Shown: positions 18,617 to 27,591, numbered from the stretch's first letter. The stretch is 64,000 nt of DNA from Acinetobacter brisouioides (GCF_004331075.1 NZ_SJNX01000001.1:310001-374000), one strand, 5' to 3'. Translations and numbers: made by a program. The notes: generated by a model not told the origin, from the sequence alone.

Positions 18617-19801
18617 TTAGCGTTTTGGTAGTGGAATATACTGCGCAGTGCTGTTTTTTAACTTGCGCTCCCCAACTTTCACTGCCAAGTCTAGCGCCGT
18701 ACCTTTACGGTCAATTGCCAAATGAATGGTGCTGTTCGGTGCCTGTAAGGCAACGTAATTAATTAAATGCGATGCAGAAGTAATATCGTACTGATTTACT
18801 TTAAGAATCTTGTCCCCAATATGCACACCTGCATCTGCTGCTGGGCCATTTGCCAGTACACCAGCAACCGTAACACCTGTGCTATTGCCAGCAGATGACT
18901 GCCATTGAGCATCCTGTTTTGGCGGCATTAGACTAATTCCTAGCCAACCACGAATGACTCGACCATCTTTTAAAATAGCATCAAACACTTGCTGGCAAAT
19001 TTTGGCAGGAATCGCAAAACCAATTCCGAGTGACCCCCCTGATTGCGAGAAAATGGCGGTATTGATACCAACCAAATTGCCCGAAACATCAATTAATGCG
19101 CCACCTGAATTACCTGGGTTAATTGCAGCATCCGTCTGAATAAAATCCTCATAGGTGTTAATCCCTAAATCTGAGCGCCCTGTTGCCGAGATAATTCCTT
19201 GTGTCACGGTTTGTCCCACACCAAATGGATTTCCAATGGCCAGTACTACATCCCCAACTTCATTGCCACTGAGTTTAAAAGGTACAACAGGCAGATTTTG
19301 CAGATCTATTTTAATCACAGCCAAATCAGTATCTGGGTCTGTGCCAATGACTTTAGCTTCCGCACGACGACCATCTTTTAGCCCCACAACAATTTGATCG
19401 GCCTGAGCAATAACATGATTATTGGTTAAGATATAGCCATCAGCACGCACAATGACACCTGAGCCTAAACTATTTTCATTTTTATTGAGTTCTTCTGGCG
19501 TGCGATTGCCAAAAAATTCACGAAATACAGGGTCATTGAGTAAGGCATTATCACTACGATTGACTTTTTGTGTGGTAAAAATATTCACAACCGCAGGCGC
19601 GGCAACTTTGACAGCATTACGATAAGACTGTACCCCTCCCTCCTGATTATGCTCTACCAATACTTGCTGCTTCTCGATTGGCATGGCTACACCATCGGAT
19701 GCAACCACTACTTTGGACTTTTGCACCTTTTGCCATGCAGTAAAACCTAAAATCACAAAAATTAGTAAAATCCATGGCAACCATGTCACGGTTTTGCGCA
19801 C
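18617..19801 (-). CDS. degS: DegS/AlgW-like membrane-anchored serine protease
   Basis: 394 residues with a GTG start at 19801 (GAGGA seven bases upstream). One N-terminal transmembrane helix (8-23) anchors a periplasmic trypsin-like domain with the full catalytic triad: His129 (TNNHVI), Asp159 (DPDTDLAVIKID) and Ser232 (INPGNSGGAL). A single PDZ domain follows from about 285 (GWLGISLMPP, then ADAGVHIGDKILKV). One anchor plus one PDZ is the DegS/AlgW layout rather than DegP. DegS/AlgW enzymes sense misfolded porins and cut the anti-sigma factor of the envelope stress response. No sigma-E operon is adjacent, so that role is inferred from family. Confidence 0.85.
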   Translation of the reverse strand: MRKTVTWLPWILLIFVILGFTAWQKVQKSKVVVASDGVAMPIEKQQVLVEHNQEGGVQSYRNAVKVAAPAVVNIFTTQKVNRSDNALLNDPVFREFFGNRTPEELNKNENSLGSGVIVRADGYILTNNHVIAQADQIVVGLKDGRRAEAKVIGTDPDTDLAVIKIDLQNLPVVPFKLSGNEVGDVVLAIGNPFGVGQTVTQGIISATGRSDLGINTYEDFIQTDAAINPGNSGGALIDVSGNLVGINTAIFSQSGGSLGIGFAIPAKICQQVFDAILKDGRVIRGWLGISLMPPKQDAQWQSSAGNSTGVTVAGVLANGPAADAGVHIGDKILKVNQYDITSASHLINYVALQAPNSTIHLAIDRKGTALDLAVKVGERKLKNSTAQYIPLPKR

Positions 19802-19989
19802 GTTATTATCCTCTATCGGGTATCGTCTTCATTAACAAAAAAGTTTTTGGGTCAATATTGTAAAATGAAATATTCATGAAAAGCTAAAAACTTGGCAAGG
19901 TTTTGTCTAGCTTTAGTTACAATAAGCTTAATCAACTTCACAACAACAGCGATTTTAGGGCTACCCGATTGAACTGAATGAGGAATTTT

Positions 19990-20748
19990 ATGGCGCAATT
20001 ACAGGATATTTTACAGTGGTGTGATCAGACTTTACTTAGTGCTGAGTTTAAAGATTATGCGCCAAATGGTTTGCAAATCGAAGGCAAAGCAGACGTTAAA
20101 AAAATTGTTTGTGCAGTAACTGCTTCGTTAGATGCCATTGATGCTGCAATTGAGGCACAAGCTGACCTATTACTGGTGCATCATGGTTATTTCTGGAAAG
20201 GTGAACCTGCGCCGATTACAGGCATGCGTGGCGCACGTATTAAAAAGCTGATTCAACATGATATCTCACTTGTCGGTTATCATCTGCCTTTAGATGCGCA
20301 CCCAAGTTTAGGCAACAATGCTGCCATTGCAGAACTTTTACAGTTTGAAAATATTCAGGCGCTCAACCCTGGTGATCGCCATCCGATTGGCAATATTGGC
20401 TATTTAAAACAAGCCGTTTCTGCCACGGCATTTAAGCAAAAGCTTGCCGAGGTTTTTTCTCGCGAGATTATCCATTTGCCCGCATCTACTGAAAAAATTC
20501 AGAAAATTGGTTTTTGTACAGGTGCAGCACAAGACTTTATTACTCAAGCAGCAGAACAAGGTTGCGATGCCTATATTTCAGGTGAAGTGAGTGAACGAAC
20601 GTTTTATGAAGCACGTGAGCTAAACGTACACTACTTTGCTTGCGGGCATCATGCAACTGAGCGTTATGGCGTACAACGACTAGCTGAAGCGCTTAGCAAG
20701 CAATTTGATGTAGAAGCAATTTATTATGAACAAGACAATCCCATCTAA
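19990..20748 (+). CDS. Nif3-like dinuclear metal-binding protein
   Basis: 252 residues from the ATG at 19990, chosen for AGGAA four bases upstream (an ATG at 19978 adds only MRNF). Conserved metal-binding histidine motifs are present: LLVHHGYFWKGE near 57-68, GYHLPLDAHPSLGNN near 92-106, and HHATERYGV near the C-terminus. This is the YbgI/Nif3 family, toroidal hexamers with a di-metal site. They are often labelled GTP cyclohydrolase I type 2, but the reaction is not firmly established. The gene is divergent from the DegS-like gene and has no clear operon partner. Confidence 0.88.
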   Translation: MAQLQDILQWCDQTLLSAEFKDYAPNGLQIEGKADVKKIVCAVTASLDAIDAAIEAQADLLLVHHGYFWKGEPAPITGMRGARIKKLIQHDISLVGYHLPLDAHPSLGNNAAIAELLQFENIQALNPGDRHPIGNIGYLKQAVSATAFKQKLAEVFSREIIHLPASTEKIQKIGFCTGAAQDFITQAAEQGCDAYISGEVSERTFYEARELNVHYFACGHHATERYGVQRLAEALSKQFDVEAIYYEQDNPI

Positions 20749-20898
20749 ATAATATCTAAATCAGATTGAAAGAATTGTCATTGTATAAAACAGCACGTAT
20801 ATTGTATTTCATTGTTTATCAACCACGTTTTTTGTTGAAAAATACATTAAACTATTCACCACAAAATTTTCAAACCCAGCTCATGCAAGGAACGAAAG

Positions 20899-21525
20899 AT
20901 GACAACGATTACCCTACCTGCTCTTCCATATGGTTATGATGCGCTTGAACCACACATCTCTAAAGAGACTTTAGAATTCCATCATGACAAGCATCACCAA
21001 ACTTATGTAACTAACTTGAATAACCTGATTAAAGGTACTGACCTTGAAGGTAAATCTTTAGAAGAAATCATCGTTGCAAGTGCTGGCGATGCATCTAAAG
21101 CTGGTATTTTTAACAATGCTGCTCAAGTTTGGAACCACACATTCTACTGGAATTCTATTGCACCAAACGGTGGCGGCAAACCTACTGGCGCAATTGCTGC
21201 AAAAATTGATGAAGCTTTTGGTTCTTACGAAAAATTTGCTGAACAATTCGCCAATGCTGCTACAACTCAGTTTGGTTCAGGTTGGGCTTGGTTGGTTGCA
21301 GACAAAGTAAACGGTAACTTGTCTATCGTAAAAACTTCAAATGCAGACACTCCACTTGCACATGGTCAAGTTGCAGTATTAACCATTGACGTTTGGGAAC
21401 ACGCTTACTACATCGACTACCGCAATGCACGTCCTAAATACATCTCTACTTTCTTAGAAAGCCTAGTAAACTGGGACTATGCAAATGCAAAACTTGCTGG
21501 TCAAGCTGCTGGTGTAGAAAAATAA
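20899..21525 (+). CDS. sodB: Superoxide dismutase [Fe]
   Basis: 208 residues. It converts superoxide to oxygen and hydrogen peroxide in the cytoplasm. All four metal ligands are visible: His28, His80 (VWNHTFYW), Asp164 and His168 ([11 protein letters not shown]). The segment [15 protein letters not shown], with Gln76, is the iron-type signature; manganese enzymes have Gly there and Gln elsewhere. The start has GGAACGAAAG upstream, and a strong terminator follows, so the gene is monocistronic. Confidence 0.97.
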   Translation: MTTITLPALPYGYDALEPHISKETLEFHHDKHHQTYVTNLNNLIKGTDLEGKSLEEIIVASAGDASKAGIFNNAAQVWNHTFYWNSIAPNGGGKPTGAIAAKIDEAFGSYEKFAEQFANAATTQFGSGWAWLVADKVNGNLSIVKTSNADTPLAHGQVAVLTIDVWEHAYYIDYRNARPKYISTFLESLVNWDYANAKLAGQAAGVEK

Positions 21526-21543
21526 GTTTTCTTTGAAAACTTT

Positions 21544-21571
21544 AAAAAAGGCGTCATTTGACGCCTTTTTT
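21544..21571 (+). terminator. Intrinsic terminator of sodB
   Basis: An aaggcgtca/tgacgcctt stem is followed by six T. It starts about 20 bases past the sodB stop. Confidence 0.85.
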
Positions 21572-21654
21572 AATAACAAAAACGACCTAAATTGAGTGTT
21601 TTTATAGACAAGTGATTATAAATCCAACAAATAAATTTATTTTTGATTTTTAAC

Positions 21655-21683
21655 TTGACCTAACTGCCAGTAATCCATAGAAT
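21655..21683 (+). promoter_or_regulatory. Promoter of the tRNA-Asn pair
   Basis: TTGACC (21655-21660), a 17-base spacer, then TAGAAT (21678-21683), ending 11 bases before the tRNA. The spacer shares agtaatcca with the promoter of the third tRNA-Asn gene. Confidence 0.75.
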
Positions 21684-21694
21684 TCGCTTCAGAT

Positions 21695-21770
21695 TCTCCA
21701 ATAGCTCAGTCGGTAGAGCGACGGACTGTTAATCCGCAGGTCCCTGGTTCGAGCCCAGGTTGGAGAGCCA
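21695..21770 (+). tRNA. tRNA-Asn (GTT), copy 1
   Basis: A 76-nt cloverleaf with encoded CCA. Acceptor TCTCCAA pairs with TTGGAGA, the T arm carries GGTTCGAGCC, and anticodon GTT is at 21728-21730. It is identical to copy 3 at 23809. Confidence 0.97.
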
Positions 21771-21774
21771 CTAT

Positions 21775-21850
21775 TCTTCCATAGCTCAGTCGGTAGAGCG
21801 ACGGACTGTTAATCCGCAGGTCCCTGGTTCGAGCCCAGGTGGAAGAGCCA
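21775..21850 (+). tRNA. tRNA-Asn (GTT), copy 2
   Basis: 76 nt, four bases after copy 1 and co-transcribed with it; anticodon GTT at 21808-21810. It differs from copies 1 and 3 only in the acceptor stem (TCTTCCA with TGGAAGA), where changes on both sides keep the pairing. Confidence 0.97.
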
Positions 21851-21861
21851 AGATTCGAGAA

Positions 21862-21892
21862 AGCCTAGCATGATAAGTGCTAGGCTTTTTCT
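21862..21892 (+). terminator. Terminator of the tRNA-Asn pair
   Basis: agcctagca (21862-21870) pairs with tgctaggct (21878-21886), followed by five T. Confidence 0.8.
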
Positions 21893-22194
21893 TTATATAA
21901 AAATAGCCAATCATGAATGACCACTTTTTGTGATACATGAAAAAGTCTTATTTTGATTCACACCGCTCTATAACGTTTTTTATCAGAAAAAACAAATAAT
22001 CCGTTCTATTCTAAAATAAGCCTACAGATCACACACAATAAAAAAATGCACAGATAAGCTGTGCATTTTTTCAACAACCAATTCTACTAGTAAGCTTGTT
22101 TCACAAACTCATTTTATTTTTCCTACTCTTGACTGGCATATATTTAAGCTTTACCCAGAGAGAAAAATAAGAACAGATACCACGATGAAAAAGC
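21893..22194. other. Gap between the tRNA-Asn pair and phoA
   Basis: About 300 bases. Apart from the hairpin at 22041-22072 I see only AT-rich sequence and no reading frame worth listing. Confidence 0.5.
22041..22072 (-). terminator. Probable terminator of phoA
   Basis: aaaatgcacag and ctgtgcatttt form an 11-bp stem with A/T runs on both sides. It lies about 120 bases past the phoA stop, an unusually long 3' region, so assignment to phoA is likely but not certain. Confidence 0.6.
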
Positions 22195-23613
22195 CTAGTA
22201 AATATTCAAAGCATCTCGCATAATAAAAAACAAATCCGTCTGATCAATTAAACCAGAAACATTCGCTGCACGTGGACCATAGGCTGCAATACGTACTTGT
22301 GCGCCTGTATGCTCCTGACTATTCCCCGTTGAAGTAGCATAATTGACTGCCATTGGCGACTGGTCTTTGGTCAGCAAGTTTGCGGTTTTCCCTGGACTAT
22401 CGGCATCCACAGGAATAATCTGACTGGTATGTGCATGATCACCTGTAACAATAATTAAAGTATCACGATGTGTTTTAGCAAATGCCAGTGCCTCTTGGAC
22501 TGCTTCATCTAAAGCCACAGTTTCACCAATCTGTCCACACGGATCGGCAGCATGGTTTTGCTTATCAATCGAACCACTTTCCACTTGCAAGAAGAAACCT
22601 TTTGGGTTTTTCTCAAGAAGCTGAATCGCTTTTGCAGTCATCATACGTAAACTTGGCACCTCTGCCCCACGGGCTGGATTGATTTGGCAACGCTGTGCAG
22701 CTTGTTTATTGCCATTCAACACAGCTTTAGGGCCAATCCAGCTTACAGGTAAATTGCCTTGCGCAAATAAGCCTAAAACAGGTTGCTGTTGATTGGCTGT
22801 GCTGAGTTGACTTAACTGATCAGCATTGGAAACCACTTTATAACCACGTGCCTGAGCCTGCGCCAATAAAGTCTGACCTTTATACTGCCCTGCCGTTGCC
22901 ATTTCATTAAATGAGGTTGCGCCACCACCCAAAGTTACGTCGGCACGAGCATCGAGAAGTTGTTCACTAATTGAACCCAATCCACCATTTTCCAAAGCAT
23001 TCGTTGGGCAGAGTTTTGCTGTTGAAGATGGTGAATAACATTTACGGTGGGTGACATGTGCAATCAGCGCTGCAGGCGTCGCATCCTGTAACTCGGTTGT
23101 GGTGACATTACCCGTTGCATAACCTGCACGTTTTGCCAATGCTAGAATTGATTCATGCGCTTTTGCCTGCACATCGACCCCAATTGCACCATTATAGGTT
23201 TTTATACCCATTGCCCATGCAGAAGCCGATGCTGCCGAATCTGTTACATAATCAATGGTTTTGTCTTTATTGACCGAATAGGTGGTATAGCTGCCTGTAA
23301 ATGGCAAGACATCAATCCCCTTAAAATAACCACCTGCCCCCTCAACGTAATTACGGGCGATGGTAATTTCCGAGTCACTGGTACCATCCCCAATAAATAA
23401 AATCACATGCTTGACATGACGAGAGCTAATCGAAGCCTTGAGCGCCTCACTACGCTCTGCAGTTAGACGGGTTGCACCTGAAAACTGATCCAATTGTCCC
23501 TTAGCATGCGGAGCAATTAAACTGCTTTGAGATGCTGTGGTCTGCGGCAGGCTACTACATGCACTGACTGCGATTGCCACGCAACTGCTGAGTAAAAGTG
23601 GTTTTAAGTTCAC
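22195..23613 (-). CDS. phoA: Alkaline phosphatase, lipoprotein form
   Basis: 472 residues from a GTG at 23613 with AGGAG seven bases upstream. It is a clear PhoA: nucleophile Ser126 in DSAASA, Arg190 in HVTHRKCY, the ELQDATP loop, and zinc ligands in IDKQNH and TGDHAH. It releases phosphate from monoesters in the periplasm. Two points differ from E. coli PhoA. The leader ends in the lipobox VSAC (Cys19, then Ser), so the protein should be lipid-anchored, probably to the outer membrane. The residue at the E. coli Asp330 position is Asn353. The gene lies between identical tRNA-Asn copies. Upstream, a weak Pho-box-like string occurs near 23713-23731, too poor to call. Confidence 0.95.
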   Translation of the reverse strand: MNLKPLLLSSCVAIAVSACSSLPQTTASQSSLIAPHAKGQLDQFSGATRLTAERSEALKASISSRHVKHVILFIGDGTSDSEITIARNYVEGAGGYFKGIDVLPFTGSYTTYSVNKDKTIDYVTDSAASASAWAMGIKTYNGAIGVDVQAKAHESILALAKRAGYATGNVTTTELQDATPAALIAHVTHRKCYSPSSTAKLCPTNALENGGLGSISEQLLDARADVTLGGGATSFNEMATAGQYKGQTLLAQAQARGYKVVSNADQLSQLSTANQQQPVLGLFAQGNLPVSWIGPKAVLNGNKQAAQRCQINPARGAEVPSLRMMTAKAIQLLEKNPKGFFLQVESGSIDKQNHAADPCGQIGETVALDEAVQEALAFAKTHRDTLIIVTGDHAHTSQIIPVDADSPGKTANLLTKDQSPMAVNYATSTGNSQEHTGAQVRIAAYGPRAANVSGLIDQTDLFFIMRDALNIY

Positions 23614-23767
23614 AATGAGGCTCCTGTTATCTGTATTGTTTTGCCACTTGCTCTAAATTAGTGGATTTATATTGCAATTTGATTTAACTCTTAAGTGATA
23701 TTACTGGCATAAATGATTATTTTTAAAACAGTTAAACTCAAAAAATCAAAAAATCGCATATAGAGGC

Positions 23768-23796
23768 TTGACCTCCAACCAAGTAATCCATAAAAT
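23768..23796 (+). promoter_or_regulatory. Promoter of the third tRNA-Asn gene
   Basis: TTGACC (23768-23773), a 17-base spacer, then TAAAAT (23791-23796), 12 bases before the tRNA. It resembles the promoter of copies 1-2. Confidence 0.75.
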
Positions 23797-23808
23797 CCTT
23801 ACCCAGAT

Positions 23809-23884
23809 TCTCCAATAGCTCAGTCGGTAGAGCGACGGACTGTTAATCCGCAGGTCCCTGGTTCGAGCCCAGGTTGGAGAGCCA
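23809..23884 (+). tRNA. tRNA-Asn (GTT), copy 3
   Basis: 76 nt with encoded CCA; anticodon GTT at 23842-23844. It is base-for-base identical to copy 1, which lies 2.1 kb upstream beyond phoA. Confidence 0.97.
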
Positions 23885-23891
23885 GATTCTA

Positions 23892-23922
23892 AAGCCCATA
23901 AGTCTACTTATGGGCTTTTTTA
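23892..23922 (+). terminator. Terminator of the third tRNA-Asn gene
   Basis: agcccataag (23893-23902) pairs with cttatgggct (23907-23916), followed by T5. Confidence 0.8.
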
Positions 23923-24037
23923 ATGCGGTTACCAATTCCTAGCAGAATTTGTTTTAACTCAGTGAAGTGATCCTCTAAACTAACGACCTAAGCACTGTGT
24001 CAGTCAGTTTCTTTTCGCCCCATTTAGGATATTTCCC

Positions 24038-24307
24038 ATGTTAACACCACAAGAAATCCGAGCTCGCGATCGTAAGCGCTGGACAATTTTTGCTATCGCG
24101 CTACTTATTCCTATTGCGTTAGTGTTGTTACTGTTTATTGCAGCCTCTCAAGACGCCAAGACCAAAGCCCAGTATGATCAGGAACGTGCTGGATATGCTG
24201 AAAAATATCAACAACAAGACAGCAATGCATCTGCAGCAATGAGTTCTCAACAACAATTTGATAAACTCAAACAAGATCCTGAAGCAAAAACTGCTGATCA
24301 ACACTAA
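24038..24307 (+). CDS. Small single-pass membrane protein, unknown function
   Basis: 89 residues; the ATG at 24038 has AGGA eight bases upstream, so it is probably real. A basic N-terminus (RARDRKRW) is followed by one hydrophobic helix (about 16-36), then a polar Gln/Ala/Lys-rich tail with likely helical or coiled-coil character. By the positive-inside rule the tail should be periplasmic. I recognise no family. It sits between tRNA-Asn copy 3 and ohr and shares a bidirectional terminator with ohr. Confidence 0.65.
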   Translation: MLTPQEIRARDRKRWTIFAIALLIPIALVLLLFIAASQDAKTKAQYDQERAGYAEKYQQQDSNASAAMSSQQQFDKLKQDPEAKTADQH

Positions 24308-24308
24308 T

Positions 24309-24339
24309 AAAAAAGGCTTATCGAAAGATAAGCCTTTTT
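24309..24339. terminator. Bidirectional terminator between the small membrane protein gene and ohr
   Basis: aaggcttatc, a GAAA tetraloop and gataagcctt form a 10-bp stem flanked by A and T runs, placed between the two convergent stops. Confidence 0.85.
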
Positions 24340-24355
24340 CGCACCAGATTAGATT

Positions 24356-24784
24356 TTATTCAACAATCTTTAAAGTCACGTCAATATTGCCACGGGTTGC
24401 ATTTGAATACGGGCAAACGATATGTGCTGCATTGACAAGTTTTTCAGCTTCATCACGCGGCATCGCTGGCAAGTGAATATTCAATGTCACTTCAATGCTA
24501 AAGCCTGTTGGAATTGGACCAATACCCACTTCCCCTTCAATAAATGCATCTTTAGGCATATCAAATTTGTCACGTGCTGCAACAAATTTTAAAGCACCCA
24601 AAAAGCATGCCGAATAACCTGCAGCAAACAACTGTTCAGGATTGGTAAATGCACCGCCTGCACCTCCCATTTCTTTAGGCACACCCAACTGCACATCTAA
24701 AACACCATCACTTGAAACAGCGCGGCCATCGCGCCCACCTGTTGCTTTGGCTTTTGCAGTATATACGACCTGTTCTAATGACAT
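24356..24784 (-). CDS. ohr: Organic hydroperoxide resistance protein Ohr
   Basis: 142 residues from the ATG at 24784, chosen for AAGGAAG upstream (an upstream in-frame start at 24847 would overlap the operator). Ohr is a thiol peroxidase that reduces organic hydroperoxides. Both catalytic cysteines are present: Cys60 in [10 protein letters not shown] and Cys124 in [13 protein letters not shown]. The MarR-type regulator gene ohrR lies directly upstream on the same strand, with an operator dyad and promoter between them, so ohr should be induced by peroxide through OhrR. Confidence 0.95.
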   Translation of the reverse strand: MSLEQVVYTAKAKATGGRDGRAVSSDGVLDVQLGVPKEMGGAGGAFTNPEQLFAAGYSACFLGALKFVAARDKFDMPKDAFIEGEVGIGPIPTGFSIEVTLNIHLPAMPRDEAEKLVNAAHIVCPYSNATRGNIDVTLKIVE

Positions 24785-24816
24785 GATTTCTTCCTTTAAA
24801 TTAAGTATCACACAAA

Positions 24817-24847
24817 TATATCGTACACGATATAAATACTCAGTCAA
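24817..24847 (-). promoter_or_regulatory. ohr promoter with OhrR operator dyad
   Basis: On the minus strand TTGACT (24842-24847), a 16-base spacer and TACGAT (24820-24825) form a good promoter. A perfect dyad, tatatcgt-ac-acgatata (24817-24834), covers the -10 box. This is where an OhrR dimer would block transcription until its sensor cysteine is oxidised. Confidence 0.75.
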
Positions 24848-24872
24848 TAACTCACAGCAACTAAACTGTAAA

Positions 24873-25307
24873 TTATTTGATCAATTTAGCACGCAATTGT
24901 TCAAGCTGATGTTTCAGCTCAATTAAAGTTTGTAAATCACACTGACTGGTTTGCTGAATCAGTTCGGGAATTGCCTGTGCTTGTTGTTTTAATGCCGTAC
25001 CCTGCTGAGTCAGACCAATCAAGACTTGTCGCTCATCTTGCTCAGAGCGCCGACGAGTAATCAACCCTGAATTTTCTAATTTTTTTAGCATTGGGGTCAA
25101 TGTTGAAGATTCCAGATAAAGACGCTTACCAATTTCAGAAACAGTCAACTGATCTTGCTCCCAAAGCACCAGCATCACTAAATACTGAGGATAGGTAATG
25201 CCTAGAGGTGCAAGTAACTGACGATATTTTTGGTTAAATGCCAAGTTGGTAGAATACACAGCAAAACAAAGCTGGTTATCTAGTTTTAATAATCGCTCGT
25301 CACTCAA
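24873..25307 (-). CDS. ohrR: OhrR, MarR-family organic peroxide sensor
   Basis: 144 residues if translation starts at the TTG at 25307, which I prefer because GAGGAGAGG lies just upstream; a second TTG at 25328 would add seven residues. MarR-type winged helix: [22 protein letters not shown], then [16 protein letters not shown] as recognition helix, and the [15 protein letters not shown] wing. The sensing cysteine of this family is present near the N-terminus (Cys14, in NQLCFAVYS), and tyrosines that hydrogen-bond it in OhrR are also visible. It represses ohr through the dyad between the genes; oxidation releases it. Confidence 0.9.
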   Translation of the reverse strand: MSDERLLKLDNQLCFAVYSTNLAFNQKYRQLLAPLGITYPQYLVMLVLWEQDQLTVSEIGKRLYLESSTLTPMLKKLENSGLITRRRSEQDERQVLIGLTQQGTALKQQAQAIPELIQQTSQCDLQTLIELKHQLEQLRAKLIK

Positions 25308-25363
25308 AAGCCTCTCCTCATTACACAACAGTTATTTTTCTTATTATAGCCAAGATCAGCAAT

Positions 25364-25392
25364 AAAAAAGCCCGCACAAGGCGAGCTTTTTT
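25364..25392 (-). terminator. Intrinsic terminator of glnA
   Basis: A 7-bp stem (agctcgc with gcgggct, one G-U pair) is followed by six U on the minus strand, about 22 bases past the glnA stop. Confidence 0.75.
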
Positions 25393-25414
25393 CAGTATGA
25401 ATACAGTCTTGAAA

Positions 25415-26824
25415 TTACAAGCTGTAGTACATATCAAATTCAACAGGGTGAGTTGTTGTGTTAAGACGACGTACATCTCCCATTTTAAGGTCGATATAAG
25501 CTTCCAACATTTCTTTAGTGAACACACCACCTTTCAACAAGAATTCGTGATCCGCTTGAAGTGCTTCTAGCGCCATTTCTAGGCTGTGAGCAACTGTAGG
25601 GATTTTTGCTTCCTCTTCAGGAGGAAGGTCATACAAGTTTTTGTCAGCAGCTTCACCTGGGTGAATCTTGTTTTGGATACCGTCAATACCCGCCATCAAC
25701 AATGCCGCGAAACCTAAGTACGGGTTCATCATTGGATCAGGGAAACGTGCTTCAATACGTTTGCCTTTAGGGCTAGAAACGTATGGGATACGGATAGAAG
25801 CAGAACGGTTACGTGCTGAGTAAGCAAGCATAATTGGTGCTTCAAAATGCGGAACTAAACGCTTGTACGAGTTTGTAGAAGGGTTAGTAATTGCGTTCAA
25901 TGCACGAGCATGCTTGATCACACCGCCGATGAAGTAAAGTGCCATTTCTGACAAACCTGCGTATTCATCACCAGCAAACAAGTTCTTGCCATCTTTAGAG
26001 ATAGATACATGAACGTGCATACCAGAACCGTTATCACCCACCATTGGTTTAGGCATAAAGGTTGCAGTTTTTGCATATTGGTGCGCAACGTTGTGAACAA
26101 CATATTTGAACTGTTGTACTTCGTCAGCTTTAAGAACCATAGTGTTGAAACTTACACCGATTTCTAACTGGCAAGATGCAACTTCGTGGTGGTGAACTTC
26201 TACACGACCAGCGCCCATGATGTCTTCAATTTTGTTACACATCTCAGCACGCATATCGTGGTGAGAGTCTACAGGTGGAACTGGGAAGTAACCACCTTTA
26301 ACACGTGGACGGTGACCTGAGTTACCTGACTCATAGTCTTTACCAGTTGACCAAGCAGCTTCTTCAGCGATCAATGTATGACGAGCGCCAGACATGTCGA
26401 TGTCCCATTTTACTTCGTCAAATACAAAGAATTCTGGTTCTGGGCCAAAGAATGCAGTATCGCCAATACCTGTAGATTTTAAGTATTCTTCTGCACGACG
26501 AGCGATTGAACGTGGGTCACGCTCATAACCTTGACCAGTAGATGGCTCGATAACGTCACAAGTCACTACAACAGTTGGTTCAGCGAAGAACGGGTCGATA
26601 AAACCAGTTGCTGCGTCTGGACGCAAGATCATGTCAGATGCTTCAATGCCCTTCCAACCTGCAATTGAAGAACCATCAAACATTTTACCGTCTTCAAAAG
26701 TATCTTCATCAATTGAATCAGCAGGGTAAGTTACGTGTTGCTCTTTACCAATTGTATCTGTAAAGCGAAAATCGACCCATTTAGCGCCACTTTCTTTGAT
26801 GAGTTCAAGGACTTTGTTCGCCAT
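25415..26824 (-). CDS. glnA: Glutamine synthetase, type I
   Basis: 469 residues, forming dodecamers that make glutamine from glutamate, ammonia and ATP. The beta-grasp N-terminal domain (about 1-100) and catalytic domain are intact. Signature segments include [12 protein letters not shown], the [13 protein letters not shown] metal region, and [14 protein letters not shown] with the ATP-binding pattern. The adenylylation site is Tyr398 in NLYDLPPEE, so activity can be tuned by GlnE as in enterics. A near-perfect sigma-54 promoter lies 60-80 bases upstream, which points to NtrC control under nitrogen limitation. Confidence 0.97.
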   Translation of the reverse strand: MANKVLELIKESGAKWVDFRFTDTIGKEQHVTYPADSIDEDTFEDGKMFDGSSIAGWKGIEASDMILRPDAATGFIDPFFAEPTVVVTCDVIEPSTGQGYERDPRSIARRAEEYLKSTGIGDTAFFGPEPEFFVFDEVKWDIDMSGARHTLIAEEAAWSTGKDYESGNSGHRPRVKGGYFPVPPVDSHHDMRAEMCNKIEDIMGAGRVEVHHHEVASCQLEIGVSFNTMVLKADEVQQFKYVVHNVAHQYAKTATFMPKPMVGDNGSGMHVHVSISKDGKNLFAGDEYAGLSEMALYFIGGVIKHARALNAITNPSTNSYKRLVPHFEAPIMLAYSARNRSASIRIPYVSSPKGKRIEARFPDPMMNPYLGFAALLMAGIDGIQNKIHPGEAADKNLYDLPPEEEAKIPTVAHSLEMALEALQADHEFLLKGGVFTKEMLEAYIDLKMGDVRRLNTTTHPVEFDMYYSL

Positions 26825-26891
26825 GCTCTATGCTCCAATCAAGTATTTTTATTGCACGTATGAGGTGCATGTTAGAAGTTGGACGTAATAA

Positions 26892-26908
26892 AGCAACTCC
26901 CGTGCCAA
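26892..26908 (-). promoter_or_regulatory. Sigma-54 promoter of glnA
   Basis: On the minus strand TTGGCACGGGAGTTGCT matches the sigma-54 -24/-12 consensus at every defined position (GG and GC spaced correctly). It would start RNA near 26881, giving a leader of about 57 bases. About 120 bases further upstream a TGCACC half-site (27003-27008) and a nearby TGTGCA fit an NtrC enhancer position, but no full NtrC palindrome is visible. Confidence 0.85.
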
Positions 26909-27462
26909 CTTTTTTAACCTTAGCTAAACTATTGATAAATATATAATCAAAATAGATCTTAGCCAATTATTTCATCATCATTATACTGTGTGCAAAATGA
27001 AATGCACCATATTCAAACATTTTCTTATGCTTTACCTAAAAAACCATACAAAACGAACCAAAAAAGTGCAATTATTCTTTTTTGATTTAATGCAGTGCGT
27101 TTATAAGCTCATCACGCCTATTTAATTGCTATTTTTTTATACAGTAGCCTATTTTTTTGAACGTTTAATGTCAATTACAACAATTAACATCTCTACTTTT
27201 AGCAAATTGACCTGCGATTTGGGTTTAAAAACACCAAATTCGTAGGCAAAAAACCATAATGTAAATCTCAACAACACAGCCACTTCCCTATATTGTGCAG
27301 GTTTAGTGCATTGAAAATTTCACTAAAATGGCCCTCTCCACTCCCACCTTATTTACGTCAGGCATAGAAACTCTAATCTACTTTGATTAAATTCACAGAC
27401 GACACTTGGTTGAGAATGCAACAATTCAGCATGAAATAGTTCAGCAAAAAATGGTTATTTTT
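26909..27462. other. Long gap between glnA and trpG
   Basis: The glnA-trpG gap is 767 bases in all. Besides the glnA promoter, the trpG promoter and the hairpin near trpG, I find AT-rich sequence with scattered TGCA-type strings. I see no reading frame, tRNA or known riboswitch. Confidence 0.5.
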
Positions 27463-27471
27463 TGCTATGAT
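27463..27471 (+). promoter_or_regulatory. Candidate extended -10 promoter of trpGDC
   Basis: TGCTATGAT is an extended -10 element (-10 TATGAT at 27466-27471). It would start RNA near 27478, about 115 bases before trpG and just ahead of a terminator-like hairpin. Confidence 0.4.
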
Positions 27472-27491
27472 GATTTTCGCTATAGAAATTG

Positions 27492-27524
27492 CCTTTATTT
27501 TTCCTCTGACAATAAAGGTTTTTT
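27492..27524 (+). terminator. Terminator-like hairpin in the trpGDC leader
   Basis: cctttatt (27492-27499) pairs with aataaagg (27511-27518) around an 11-base loop, and six T follow. It lies between the likely trp promoter and trpG, so it may be an attenuator. The stem has only two G-C pairs, so strength is modest. The only overlapping short reading frame has no Trp codons. Confidence 0.45.
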
Positions 27525-27591
27525 ATGTTCTATATCAGTAATTTTGGACTAAGCACATTTAACGTGCATGCACTTCAATAGGTTAAATATC

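Noticed and set aside
21695-23884. Integrated island at tRNA-Asn
   Set aside because: There is no integrase, no partial tRNA attachment copy and only one gene between the tRNAs; all three tRNAs are complete.
27451-27552. Short frame in the trpG leader as a Trp leader peptide
   Set aside because: It has no Trp codons and its start overlaps the -10 region, so it cannot act as a classical attenuation peptide.
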